Under the pieces are notes generated by a model. The model ran no database searches. It was not told the DNA's origin and worked only from the letters and a program-made list of their open reading frames with translations. From a bacterium (GTDB taxonomy: Bacteria > Chloroflexota > Dormibacteria > Aeolococcales > Aeolococcaceae): 16,038 bases of DNA. Both the position numbers and the translations under genes were made by a program. Location of the stretch: NCBI GenBank assembly GCA_021850405.1, contig JAJZMA010000008.1, positions 1 to 16,038 on the forward strand. The letters run 5' to 3'. Shown here piece by piece: positions 1 through 7,544 of the stretch. Position 1 is the first letter of the stretch, and each line of letters begins with the position of its first letter.

Positions 1-2
1 AC

Positions 3-761
3 TTCAAGATAGACGTGGTGATTCTGAAGGGAATGCGCGGATACTACCAGGTAGGTTCGTACAATGCTGCGTACCGGTTTATCGATGGCATCTCATTCGT
101 TCCCCAGGCAGCAATGAACGCCATCTTTCCCAGGATGGCGAGAGCTTTCCGGAAGGAAGGAGTAAAGCAGGTAGCAGATATCTACCAGCTCTCCTACAGG
201 CTCCTTGCAGGGCTCGGCATCCCGGTAGCTATAGGAACCTGGATGCTCGCACCCTCCATTATCGGCATCACCCGCGCCCTCCCTCCCGCCACTCCCAGCC
301 TTCGGATACTGGGAATATCCATTGCCTTTATTTTCATTGCAAACTCTTTCATGTTTACACTGGGAGCCATCAACAGCCAGAGACTCTTTGCGTGGCTCAT
401 GGCTATAAGTGTGGTGGCAAATATTGCATTCAACCTGCTGCTGATCAGTGTCACCCGAACCGGCGACGGATATCTGGCAGCATCCTGGGCGACTGTGATC
501 ACCGAGGTACTCCTTTGTGTGCTCGGATTGTGGCTCATCGGGCGCAAGCTGGGCGACCTTAACCTTGTTCGCCTGACGTTGCCGCTGCTCACAAGTGGAG
601 CGGTGATGGCGGCTGTAATGTTTCCACTGCAGGGAGCTCCTATCCTTGCTGCAGTGCTCGGGAGTATTGCCTACCTGGCAGCAGTCGTAGTGACTGGCGC
701 AATAAGAAAAAGTGACATAGTCCGCATCCGGGCAGAGCTTGCTCCCAGAGTGCAGCCCTAA
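3..761 (+). CDS. Polysaccharide/lipid-linked oligosaccharide flippase-type membrane protein, C-terminal part (5' end outside window)
   Basis: The reading frame is open from the first complete codon (base 3) to TAA at 759-761, so the gene begins before the window. The visible ~252 residues have the look of the C-terminal half of a Wzx/MATE-type exporter of the polysaccharide biosynthesis family. An early segment with 'VGSYNAAYRFIDG' and 'FVPQAAMNAIFPRMARAF' resembles the conserved loop and helix of these proteins. About five or six hydrophobic stretches follow, among them one ending 'GITRALPPATPSLRIL', 'FIFIANSFMFTLGAINSQ', 'LFAWLMAISVVANIAFNLLLI', and the C-terminal pair. Such proteins move undecaprenyl- or polyprenyl-linked sugars across the inner membrane. 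GTG at 15 is an internal codon, not a believable start. Convergent with upp. The substrate cannot be told from the sequence. Confidence 0.8.
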   Translation, partial: FKIDVVILKGMRGYYQVGSYNAAYRFIDGISFVPQAAMNAIFPRMARAFRKEGVKQVADIYQLSYRLLAGLGIPVAIGTWMLAPSIIGITRALPPATPSLRILGISIAFIFIANSFMFTLGAINSQRLFAWLMAISVVANIAFNLLLISVTRTGDGYLAASWATVITEVLLCVLGLWLIGRKLGDLNLVRLTLPLLTSGAVMAAVMFPLQGAPILAAVLGSIAYLAAVVVTGAIRKSDIVRIRAELAPRVQP

Positions 762-840
762 GCGTCAGCCAAACTCCTGCTCCTCTCAACCATTACACCA
801 CACTGCTTTCCGAAGTGCCGGTTATCTGCCCAGCTGCTTC

Positions 841-1494
841 CTACTCAGTGCCAAAATAGCGATCTCCAAAATCCCCAATACCCGGAAGGATATACCTGCG
901 GCTGTTCAGCTCCCGGTCGACCGTTGCTGCAAAAATTGGAACATCTGGATGTTTCTCCCGCAGGTTAGCTATTCCCTCCGGCGCAGCAATCACGCACGCA
1001 AGGCGAATGCTGGTGGCACTCTGCTCCTTGAGCAGCTGAATTGTCGCAAGTGCAGACCCTCCTGTCGCCAGCATCGGGTCGAGGATAACCACTTCAGCAC
1101 CTGCCAGATGGGAGGGCAGTTTCTGGTAATAGCTTCTTGCTATGAATGTTTCCTCGTTGCGTTCCAGGCCAACAAAGCCCACCTTGCTGCCAGGGACCAT
1201 GTCACTCATGGCATCCAGCATCGCAAGACCAGCCCTAAGCACCGGAATGAATATGACATTGGCATCGACAACCTCACCTGTAACCTGCTCCAGGGGGGTC
1301 TGGACCGTGACCGGTCGCACCGGCAGGTCCTCCAGCACATGGAAGGCAAGGATCATGGTTAGCAGGCGGGCATGGCGCCGGAACGATTCAGTTGGTGTAT
1401 CCACATTCCGCAGCACCGCAAGGGCGTTCTGGATCAGCGGATGGCGGATGACAGACACCCCACCCTGCTCCCCTGCATTTCCCACTGTCTCCAT
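841..1494 (-). CDS. upp: Uracil phosphoribosyltransferase
   Basis: Makes UMP from uracil and PRPP in the cytosol (pyrimidine salvage). The protein is 217 aa, against about 208 for the family. It shows the family's 'PVLRAGLAMLDAM' segment (84-96), the PRPP-binding loop 'DPMLATGGSA' (139-148), and a C-terminal 'GDFGDRYFGTE' that forms the uracil site. ATG at 1494 has GGAGGT nine bases upstream. A GTG at 1458 (after GGGGAG) would give 205 aa and an N-terminus (VSVIRHPL) closer to other UPRTases, so the start is not settled. A consensus TTGACA (minus strand, 1520-1515) sits 20 bases before the ATG. If it is the -35 box, the -10 box would overlap that ATG and the downstream GTG would be used. Monocistronic by appearance. 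Confidence 0.96.
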   Translation of the reverse strand: METVGNAGEQGGVSVIRHPLIQNALAVLRNVDTPTESFRRHARLLTMILAFHVLEDLPVRPVTVQTPLEQVTGEVVDANVIFIPVLRAGLAMLDAMSDMVPGSKVGFVGLERNEETFIARSYYQKLPSHLAGAEVVILDPMLATGGSALATIQLLKEQSATSIRLACVIAAPEGIANLREKHPDVPIFAATVDRELNSRRYILPGIGDFGDRYFGTE

Positions 1495-1844
1495 AGTGAC
1501 TGCACCTCCACTGTTGTCAACCCCGGCTCAAGTTGGGCAAACCATGGTTGCCATGCCGGACATCTTCCATCCCGGCCCAGCACGCGACAGGCCACCTGCA
1601 CTTCCCACGCCCGCACTCGCCCCAGCAATGGAGTTGCCTCGTGCATCCAGGAGCAGGCGCACTGGTGAGGGAGCCCAGGACCCAGCCGGCTCCATCCTAA
1701 CCGAAGTGTGCTGCAGTCCGCCCCGCCCGAAGACCAAAAAGCTCTTCCGCTGCCCCTTGCAGATAGCTCTCCTGGATCACACCAAACCAGGCTCTACCGG
1801 GATACACTTGACTATGGTCAGGACGGCATTGTCCTACCAGGCGT
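1495..1844. other. Non-coding interval between upp and tRNA-Pro
   Basis: About 350 bases with no credible gene. The open frames here have no family resemblance and no supported start. It contains a TTGACA on the minus strand (1520-1515) that may belong to upp, and a near-palindrome at 1536-1552. A TTGACT at 1808-1813 lies upstream of the tRNA on the + strand, but no good -10 box follows at the right distance. Confidence 0.6.
1536..1552. promoter_or_regulatory. Near-perfect palindrome upstream of upp
   Basis: GGCAAACCATGGTTGCC is a 16-base perfect palindrome (GGCAACC/GGTTGCC around AT) with one extra A. It lies about 40 bases upstream of the upp ATG and just beyond the TTGACA on the minus strand. 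That is a reasonable place for an operator, but nothing in the sequence identifies the regulator, and it could be chance. Confidence 0.25.
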
Positions 1845-1918
1845 CGGGGCGTGGCGCAGCCCGGTAGCGCACCTGCTTTGGGAGCAGGGGGTCGTGAGTT
1901 CGAATCTCGCCGCCCCGA
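1845..1918 (+). tRNA. tRNA-Pro (anticodon UGG)
   Basis: A complete cloverleaf of 74 bases. The acceptor stem CGGGGCG/CGCCCCG (1845-1851 with 1911-1917) is perfect and A1918 is the discriminator. The D stem is GCGC/GCGC. The anticodon stem CCTGC/GCAGG (1872-1876, 1884-1888) encloses the loop TTTGGGA with anticodon TGG, which reads CCA and other CCN proline codons. The T arm GTGAG-TTCGAAT-CTCGC closes with one G-T pair. CCA is not encoded. No neighbouring integration scar was seen. Confidence 0.97.
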
Positions 1919-2089
1919 CTTTTCATGCACTGGTTGAAGCAGGCGTGCAGTGGAGACTTACACCAGCCGCTGTGCCTGCCAGGTACCCAGGGTCTCTGCG
2001 ACCGGCAGTTCTCGTTGCGCCCTTCTCCGGGCTGCCAGACTCCCCGGTCATACTCAACCGCATGGGAAGCAGATAGGGAGGAATGCGCG

Positions 2090-2758
2090 ATGAGGAGGTA
2101 CAAGGCGGCCAGCGTTGCCGCCATTGCTGGCAGCGTCCTCTTTCTTATTGGGTGGATTACCGGCCAGTTGGAACTGTCGATCATCGGAATCCTGGGCCTG
2201 GTAGTTTTGTCTGTGTCCGCGTACCTCCCTGCCAGATTCACGCTCGCAGCGATCGCAGTAATAGGGCTTGCATTTGTGGCATTTGCCGCTTTTATTACGC
2301 GCACGGGTACCAACTCTGCTGATGCCGCCAGCCTCGCTTCGAGTCCTGATGCAAGACTTACCTATCCTGGATCAACCCGGGATGCCGTGTCCTATGACAG
2401 CTCTTTCCTGAGCTACCCACGACAAACGACTGTTTGGCGCTCCTCTGCTGATACCAAGACCATCACTGCCTGGTTCACATCGCATCTCCAGGGTCAGGGT
2501 TGGGGGCGACCCATCCTGGCATGTTCAGAGCCTGAAACGCACTCTACCATCGTGTGGCAGCGCAACCGACCTTGGACAGACCAGACATGGGCTGGCCCTG
2601 TCACCTTCCCAGCCACTGAAGATGTTGTCCTGATGCTGCCTGACGCAGCAAGCCAGCTTAACCCTTGCGAAATTCAGCTGGGGTGGCCATACCATGCGGC
2701 GACACCTTATTCTGGGCAGGCTGGAACATATGCCGTCACACTCGTGGTCCGGTCATGA
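2090..2758 (+). CDS. Membrane-anchored protein of unknown function, short paralogue (one hairpin unit)
   Basis: Not assigned to a named family. The chosen ATG (2090) has AGGGAGG eight bases upstream. An upstream in-frame ATG at 1925 lies just after the tRNA and lacks a ribosome site. The 222-aa product has three predicted membrane segments (about 8-24, 29-46, 50-69) and a C-terminal domain that is probably outside the membrane (70-222). In this domain 'LTYPGSTRD' is followed by 'ADTKTITAWFTSHLQGQGW'. This resembles the 'YPG...aWf...L...GW' pattern of many small secreted domains in Gram-positive-like bacteria. C145 and C193 may form a disulfide. The outside domain and the 'GILGL' helix are shared with the next gene, 196 bases downstream on the same strand, so the pair looks like a tandem duplication. 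No function can be inferred. Confidence 0.8.
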   Translation: MRRYKAASVAAIAGSVLFLIGWITGQLELSIIGILGLVVLSVSAYLPARFTLAAIAVIGLAFVAFAAFITRTGTNSADAASLASSPDARLTYPGSTRDAVSYDSSFLSYPRQTTVWRSSADTKTITAWFTSHLQGQGWGRPILACSEPETHSTIVWQRNRPWTDQTWAGPVTFPATEDVVLMLPDAASQLNPCEIQLGWPYHAATPYSGQAGTYAVTLVVRS

Positions 2759-2954
2759 TCATTACTTCCCCACAGCTCACCCCCCTGCGCGACTTACGCA
2801 CCACCGCATTGAAGACCTACAGCATCCCATGTACACGAGTGCGACCTACCTTCGACCCACTGGGTACAGCGGATTCCACAACTCTCGAATCTGCCAACTT
2901 CCCCTGCGCGACCCACCATGAACCGCACGGGGAGCGAATTGGAGGTGGGGGGCG

Positions 2955-3968
2955 ATGAGGGGATACCTAGCGGCCGGTATCGCCGCCACTGTGGCTTGTA
3001 CACTATTCTTTATTGGTGTAACGGCTGCCTCGCCAGAGCTTGTCCTCACTGGAATACTTGGTCTGGCAGGCGCCTCTGTGTATCGCGCCGGCGATTTGGA
3101 AGGCCGACCCATCCCGTGGTACCGAGTGACCGCTATAGGCGCCATTGCGTCTTGCGCGCTCCTCATGGTCATTGCCAGTTCAACGATCGGCCCGCCCCAA
3201 CTAGGGCTGGTTGGAGTCTTGGGCTTGGCAGTCGCCTCTGTGTCTGGAGGTGCCGATCTGGTTGGACAGACGCTTTCGGGTTACCGGAGCGTCCGCCTTG
3301 CCATCCTTACCGGGACCGCTCTGCTGATCATAGGCCTAGTCACTGGGCTTTGGGAAGTATTGCTGGCAGGGATACTGGGCTTGGCAGTTTTTCCTTTCTC
3401 TGCGTCGGTTCCGAAGAAATTTCAGCTGGTGACGTTCACAGCCACGGGGTTGGTGCTTGTTGCACTTGCCGCTACGTTTACGCGGATAACCACCAACACC
3501 GTAGACCCCGCAACCCTTTCTGCCAACCCCGAGGCACGCCTCACATATCCCGGGTCAGTGCGCGACACAGTGACATTCACAACCCTCCCAGAGTCGAACC
3601 CTCAACTGAGAACAGTTTGGTACTCCACTGCCAACGCAAAATCCATCACTGCTTGGTTCACGTCCCGTCTCAACGGCAACGGATGGGGACCACCGGTGCG
3701 GGCGTGCTTTGCCTTGGGATCCGGAGGACCCCATGCGATCCTGTGGAACCACAGGGCGATCTGGTGGGAGAATACATGGGCTGGCCGGGTCTCCTTTCCC
3801 TCAAGGGAGCAGCTTATCCTAAACCTTCCAGGCGTAGTCAGTCCATCGACAAACCCCTGTCAGAGTGTCAATACCAAGGGGTGGACAGACATAGACTATC
3901 GTGTCCTTAGGGATGGAATGTACGCAGTCACACTCGTGGTCCCGCCGTATATCCCGAGCGGTTGGTAG
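2955..3968 (+). CDS. Membrane-anchored protein of unknown function, long paralogue (three hairpin units)
   Basis: Paralogue of the preceding gene, 337 aa. ATG 2955 follows GGAGG and a G-run (2941-2952). The N-terminal part contains three similar two-helix units marked by 'GILGLA' (33-38), 'GVLGLA' (87-92) and 'GILGLA' (139-144), a period of 52-54 residues. A seventh hydrophobic segment lies at about 156-176. The C-terminal domain (about 177-337) aligns with the paralogue: 'ARLTYPGS', 'SITAWFTSRLNGNGW', 'TWAG.V.FP', and the ending 'YAVTLVV'. The cysteine pair C251/C302 corresponds to C145/C193 in the shorter protein. The membrane bundle therefore changed in copy number while the outside domain stayed single. 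The function is unknown. A sensor, anchor or envelope role would be guesswork. Confidence 0.8.
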   Translation: MRGYLAAGIAATVACTLFFIGVTAASPELVLTGILGLAGASVYRAGDLEGRPIPWYRVTAIGAIASCALLMVIASSTIGPPQLGLVGVLGLAVASVSGGADLVGQTLSGYRSVRLAILTGTALLIIGLVTGLWEVLLAGILGLAVFPFSASVPKKFQLVTFTATGLVLVALAATFTRITTNTVDPATLSANPEARLTYPGSVRDTVTFTTLPESNPQLRTVWYSTANAKSITAWFTSRLNGNGWGPPVRACFALGSGGPHAILWNHRAIWWENTWAGRVSFPSREQLILNLPGVVSPSTNPCQSVNTKGWTDIDYRVLRDGMYAVTLVVPPYIPSGW

Positions 3969-4147
3969 CCAGTCGGCTTGGCCACAGGATCTGGGGCTCA
4001 CCTTGCGCAGCTGCGGGACCTCGGTCGGATCCGGACGAAACATCGCGTTCTGGCATCGCCCCCCCCCGCTATGCTGCCTCCAGAACAGCTAGCAGTCAGG
4101 TATGCGCAAAGGCCTCACCAGAAAACCCGGGACTCCCCATCCGGTTA

Positions 4148-4694
4148 TCAATGCTCTCCAGCCTTGGCCAGCAAGGCTGCTATAACACGGATATTGCGGG
4201 AGGTTGCCTCTGCCCGCCAGATACGCTCAAGGAACGGATTGGGAAATGACGTGCCCTTGGGGATCGATGAGGTCTGTGTGAGTACGCTTTTCCCAAGGAT
4301 GGCAACCACCCTTATGGGTCCATCCGGCAGGCGGGGAAACGGTTCAGCAGTGGGAATGGGAGTTCCTGAAAAACGGGACATACAGGCTGTCGGCAGAATC
4401 CAGGGGAACTACAGGACCCGATTCAAGGACGATATGGGAAAGCTCTGCAGCCGTCCGGACATCGACCGGGACAGGGAACCCAAACTGTTCTGCCAGAATG
4501 GTTTCGCATGTGCTCTCCAGTCGCTGCACGGGGACGGGGCAATTTTCAAGCATTACATTGCCGGTCTGGAGATGAGTGGTTACAGTGCCAAGACCAGCCC
4601 TTGAAAAGTGCTCACGGAGCAAGTCCATGGGCACCCGGCGCTTGCCCACATTCACCGCACGGAGAAAAAGGTAGTGGGCAGAACTGCTTGCCAT
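4148..4694 (-). pseudogene. DUF1697 family protein, frameshifted in a T5 run
   Basis: DUF1697 proteins are cytosolic, about 180 aa, and of unknown role. The N-terminal part (from ATG 4694; GTG 4703 is an alternative) reads 'YLFLRAVNVGKRRVPMDLLR', 'LQTGNVMLE', 'VRTAAEL', 'SLYVPF', as in the family. It then ends abruptly at TGA 4346-4344. The missing C-terminal part is in the next frame: 'SGTPIPTAEPFPRLPDG' up to 'NPFLERIWRAEATSRNI', ending at 4148. The frames join at a run of five T (4369-4373, minus strand). With four T the junction reads 'SLYVPFSGTPIPT' and the protein would be 181 aa, the normal family length. This may be a true mutation, an assembly error or, less likely, programmed frameshifting. 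Both halves keep good codon structure, so any break is recent. Confidence 0.85.
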
Positions 4695-4786
4695 ACCCCA
4701 CACTGTCTAGTGCAAGCCACTGCGACCACCCCTTCCCGCAGCATCGGGTAACCAAACAGTGGCTAAGCACGGTTCACCATTCAGAC

Positions 4787-4792
4787 TATTTA
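4787..4792 (+). promoter_or_regulatory. Possible -10 element for the MarP-like gene (leaderless start?)
   Basis: TATTTA lies seven bases before ATG 4800, and there is no Shine-Dalgarno sequence in front of either possible start. Together these would fit a leaderless transcript. The match to TATAAT is weak and no -35 box was recognised, so this is a suggestion only. Confidence 0.2.
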
Positions 4793-4799
4793 AGTGCCT

Positions 4800-5984
4800 A
4801 TGGACATACTCGATATCATCATCCTGATCGTGGTCGCGCTCTGCGCCTTTGCCGGATACCAGCGTGGCATGACCTGGGTGGGGCTCTCGGTGGCGGGTAT
4901 CGTAGCTGGTACAGTCCTTGGAGCCCTGGTAGCCCCACCGCTGGCAACAGCACTATCCCACGGCAACAACAGCGCCCGGGCATTTATCGGGAGCGGTGTA
5001 TTCCTGGGCTGCATCCTCATCGTCGAGGGCATCGGCACCACGATCGGCTTCACTCTGCGCTCGGCTACCATCCGCTCAAGGGCAAGATGGATCACCACTG
5101 ATTCTGCTGGGGGGAGCCTGCTGGCGGGCCTGGCCACCCTTGCCTTCTGCTGGTATCTCGGGCTGATCTTTGTCGGCAGCCCAATCCCGGCGCTGGACCG
5201 GCAGATCCGGGGCTCCACAATCGAAACCTGGCTGGACCACCTGGCGCCGCGCCCACCTGGCTTTCTGGGATCGGTCAGTTCCGTCCTGCAGGGAAACAGC
5301 TTTCCTGACCCATTCGCCACGATCTACCAGAAGTTTCTGCCACCCGTACAGATCCCGGCGAGCGCCAACACAAAAGGGATCATCCGCGATGCGGGCCTGA
5401 CAGTCAAGGTGGTTGCACGGGGATGTGGCGGGATCGAATCAGGCTCCGGCTGGCCTGCTGCCCCCCACTACATAGTCACCAATGCCCACGTTGTCGCAGG
5501 CGGTGCCAATGTGATGGTGTTTGGGCCTGAAAACGGAGACTACCCGGCTACCGTCGTCTTCTTTGACCCCAAGGTCGATGTAGCGGTGCTCTATGTGCCA
5601 GGGCTTTCGTCTCCGGCTCTGCCGGTACAGACAGTCCTGCCCTCCAGAGGAACCACTGGCGCTGTAATCGGCTATCCTGGGGGCGGGGTGGAGCAGGTCG
5701 TACCTGCAGCAGTACGGGGTAGCGAGGAAGCTGAAGGCTGGGACATTTATGGGAATGCCCTGGTCACCCGGGAGATTGAAGCCATAGCGGCCAGGGTGAT
5801 TCCTGGCAACTCTGGCGGTCCACTGGTAGCAGATAATGGAGCTGTGATCGGAATGGTATTTGCTGCAAGCACGATCTATCCCAACGAGGGATACGCGCTG
5901 AGTGTCGGTCAGATAGAGCCCGACATCCATGCTGGCCTTGGGAGCACAACAGCAGTCAGCACCCAAAGCTGTGCCAATGGATAG
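4800..5984 (+). CDS. MarP-like membrane serine protease (CvpA domain plus trypsin domain)
   Basis: Residues about 1-125 hold four hydrophobic segments of the CvpA (colicin V production) type, starting 'MDILDIIILIVVALCAFAGYQRG'. A linker leads to a chymotrypsin-fold protease (about 195-394), probably on the outer face of the membrane. The triad is visible: His230 in 'VTNAHVVAGG', Asp260 in 'KVDVAVLYVPG', Ser338 in 'IPGNSGGPLV'. C209 and C391 sit where the Mycobacterium MarP (Rv3671c) protease has its disulfide, and the total length (394 aa) matches MarP (397 aa). In mycobacteria this protease supports acid and oxidative stress resistance through envelope substrates. The same role here is an inference. 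The start is ATG 4800, and GTG 4794 would add two residues. It is divergent from DUF1697. Confidence 0.93.
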   Translation: MDILDIIILIVVALCAFAGYQRGMTWVGLSVAGIVAGTVLGALVAPPLATALSHGNNSARAFIGSGVFLGCILIVEGIGTTIGFTLRSATIRSRARWITTDSAGGSLLAGLATLAFCWYLGLIFVGSPIPALDRQIRGSTIETWLDHLAPRPPGFLGSVSSVLQGNSFPDPFATIYQKFLPPVQIPASANTKGIIRDAGLTVKVVARGCGGIESGSGWPAAPHYIVTNAHVVAGGANVMVFGPENGDYPATVVFFDPKVDVAVLYVPGLSSPALPVQTVLPSRGTTGAVIGYPGGGVEQVVPAAVRGSEEAEGWDIYGNALVTREIEAIAARVIPGNSGGPLVADNGAVIGMVFAASTIYPNEGYALSVGQIEPDIHAGLGSTTAVSTQSCANG

Positions 5985-6089
5985 GGTGGTTTACATGTCC
6001 ATGGAAACGGCCTGCTCCCTGGCATGGCACACACCCCTGCTCCCAGCCCCGCTGTCCGGACTAGCCGGGGCACGCGCTGCAGGAGTGGC

Positions 6090-7226
6090 GTGACAACGAA
6101 GGATCCAGCTGGCGAGGTGCCCCAGCCCCAGCCCCAGCCCCAGCCCCAGCCCCAGCCCCAGCCCCAGCCCCAGCCCCAGCCCCAGCCCCAGCCCCAGCCC
6201 CAGCCCCAGCCACCGGCGGCGTCCGGACCGCCCCCCGCATTCGACCAAACCAGTCCGGCCAATCTTTCCTCTCCTGCAGGAATGGCCCTCAGTGCACTTG
6301 TCGCTGTCGCCCCCCAGCATCCAGTGTTGCAGGAAAATTCCAGGGGGGTGCTGGCTAGCCACCAGAGCAACCACCTTACCCAGTACATACTTATGGGCAC
6401 GGTAGTTTGCGTTGCCCTGATTGTCGTCACACTGCGAATGGCAGCGCAGGCACCAAGTCCGCTAGGAATTGCAGTTGGCGGCCTGCTCGCGGCGGTAGCA
6501 GCACTACTGCCTGTACAGTGCTACCGGGAGCAAAGGGCGCGCTCGTGCCAGGTGATAACCGGGAGCCTCACCGCACCAACCTACTTTACGGCAGATGAAT
6601 TCTGGCACAGCCCGATTCTGCTGTACAGCCGCCTGGGCGTTTTCCTGGGTGCCAGGATCGGCAGCTACGGCATCCTCATCGGGGACAAGAGCCTGGTGAG
6701 CCCGCTGACTGGTGCAGAAAGTGTTGTAGCGACAGTGGGCCGACATACCCATCTACTCCTCGGCCTCCAGGTGCTACAGGGGGCAGCTGAGGAAGGGCAG
6801 GGTGCTACTCCATCCAGCGCGGCAGGGGCCACTCCGGCAGCGCCAGCAACTCCTCCATGGCTGCCGCCCTCTTTCTCCCCCACAGGGCTTCTGTCGCAGC
6901 AACCGCAAGCCCCAGCATCAGGCGCAAGTGCGTTGCAGCCTCGCGGGGTGAAGCCAGTGACACCACTCCCAGTTTCCTGTTTCACCTTCAGAATGCCAGC
7001 AAGCTACCCCACCAGGATTATGAGGGCAAGGACCATACGGGCACGACTGCTGCGCGGAGCCGCTGCCTGGATCGTTTCCTTCACTGTCCTGGACACAATC
7101 CTCTACTACGTCCTTGTCCTTTTTGGCCGGGGCGGCAACATTAACCAGGCTACCCCGGTAGCGCTTCTGCCCAGCGTTGTTGTCGGGCTCGCGGCTGCCG
7201 TCTACACAATGCAGACTCCGGACTGA
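6090..7226 (+). CDS. Four-helix membrane protein with N-terminal (Pro-Gln)15 repeat, unknown function
   Basis: No family recognised. The GTG at 6090 has AGGAG four bases upstream and gives 'MTTKDPAGEV' before the repeat (378 aa). An ATG at 6024 is in frame but lacks a ribosome site. Residues 11-40 are fifteen Pro-Gln pairs, all CCC-CAG. Predicted membrane helices lie at about 99-116, 124-142, 327-345 and 355-373. Between the two pairs is a domain (about 150-230: 'CQVITGSL', 'LGARIGSYGILIGDKS') and then a Pro/Ala/Ser/Gln-rich stretch (about 235-295). The ends look disordered and the core looks like a membrane scaffold. It lies downstream of the MarP-like gene in the same direction, so the two may be co-transcribed. 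That link is positional only. Confidence 0.75.
   Translation: MTTKDPAGEVPQPQPQPQPQPQPQPQPQPQPQPQPQPQPQPPAASGPPPAFDQTSPANLSSPAGMALSALVAVAPQHPVLQENSRGVLASHQSNHLTQYILMGTVVCVALIVVTLRMAAQAPSPLGIAVGGLLAAVAALLPVQCYREQRARSCQVITGSLTAPTYFTADEFWHSPILLYSRLGVFLGARIGSYGILIGDKSLVSPLTGAESVVATVGRHTHLLLGLQVLQGAAEEGQGATPSSAAGATPAAPATPPWLPPSFSPTGLLSQQPQAPASGASALQPRGVKPVTPLPVSCFTFRMPASYPTRIMRARTIRARLLRGAAAWIVSFTVLDTILYYVLVLFGRGGNINQATPVALLPSVVVGLAAAVYTMQTPD
6120..6209 (+). repeat. Perfect hexanucleotide tandem repeat (CCCCAG)x15
   Basis: Fifteen uninterrupted copies of CCCCAG (90 bases) encode the Pro-Gln tract. On the minus strand this is (CTGGGG)x15, with G4 runs spaced by two bases, an arrangement well able to form G-quadruplexes. 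Because the unit is six bases, gain or loss of copies changes the protein length without breaking the frame. Confidence 0.97.
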
Positions 7227-7544
7227 CATCGTCTCCCAGCCACACTGGACCTGCCATCAGCATCATTCTCCGGCAGGCAGGCTCAAACTACCCTGTGATG
7301 TGCCCGCAACAGCCTTCGGCTCCGGGATCCCCTGGTTGATCGCCTCCGGTTCAGCTCCATTACGCTCTACAGCGAGCTCATGGTCAATGGTCAGGTAGCC
7401 CATCAGTGCAGAAGAAGCGGTCCCTCCATTCGGTGCCTTACCGCAGGCGAGCCCAGAGGCGCTCGCCCGGCAGTCTGCACTCTTGACGTGAGATCACAAA
7501 GCATTGTCCTCAACCAACCAGCTCCACCTTGCGCATGACTATCA
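7227..7544. other. Intergenic interval between two convergent genes
   Basis: No credible gene. The one clear structure is the hairpin at 7446-7467. Since the flanking genes converge, the interval must hold their transcription ends, but no stem followed by a T-run was found on either strand. Confidence 0.5.
7446..7467. terminator. GC-rich hairpin between convergent genes
   Basis: GGCGAGC (7446-7452) pairs perfectly with GCTCGCC (7461-7467) around an 8-base loop. It lies between the 3' ends of the Pro-Gln membrane protein and the PH-like protein. No T-run follows on either strand, so it is not a textbook intrinsic terminator. It may serve as a bidirectional 3'-end structure. Confidence 0.35.

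Noticed and set aside
1142..1867. Long + strand open frame opposite upp
   Set aside because: Antisense to a clearly recognised enzyme, with a Ser/Thr/Pro/Arg-rich composition typical of shadow frames, and it runs into the tRNA.
4059..4067. Run of nine C between convergent genes
   Set aside because: It lies outside any gene and no promoter is recognised around it, so a switching role has no support.
3978..4604. 208-aa + strand frame opposite DUF1697
   Set aside because: It is antisense to both halves of the recognised DUF1697 gene and has no family features.
5991..6430. Minus-strand open frames encoding long Leu-Gly or Gly-Trp repeats
   Set aside because: They are the antisense reading of the CCCCAG repeat. 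Flanking residues are low-quality and no ribosome site is seen. The + strand frame with four clear membrane helices is the real one.
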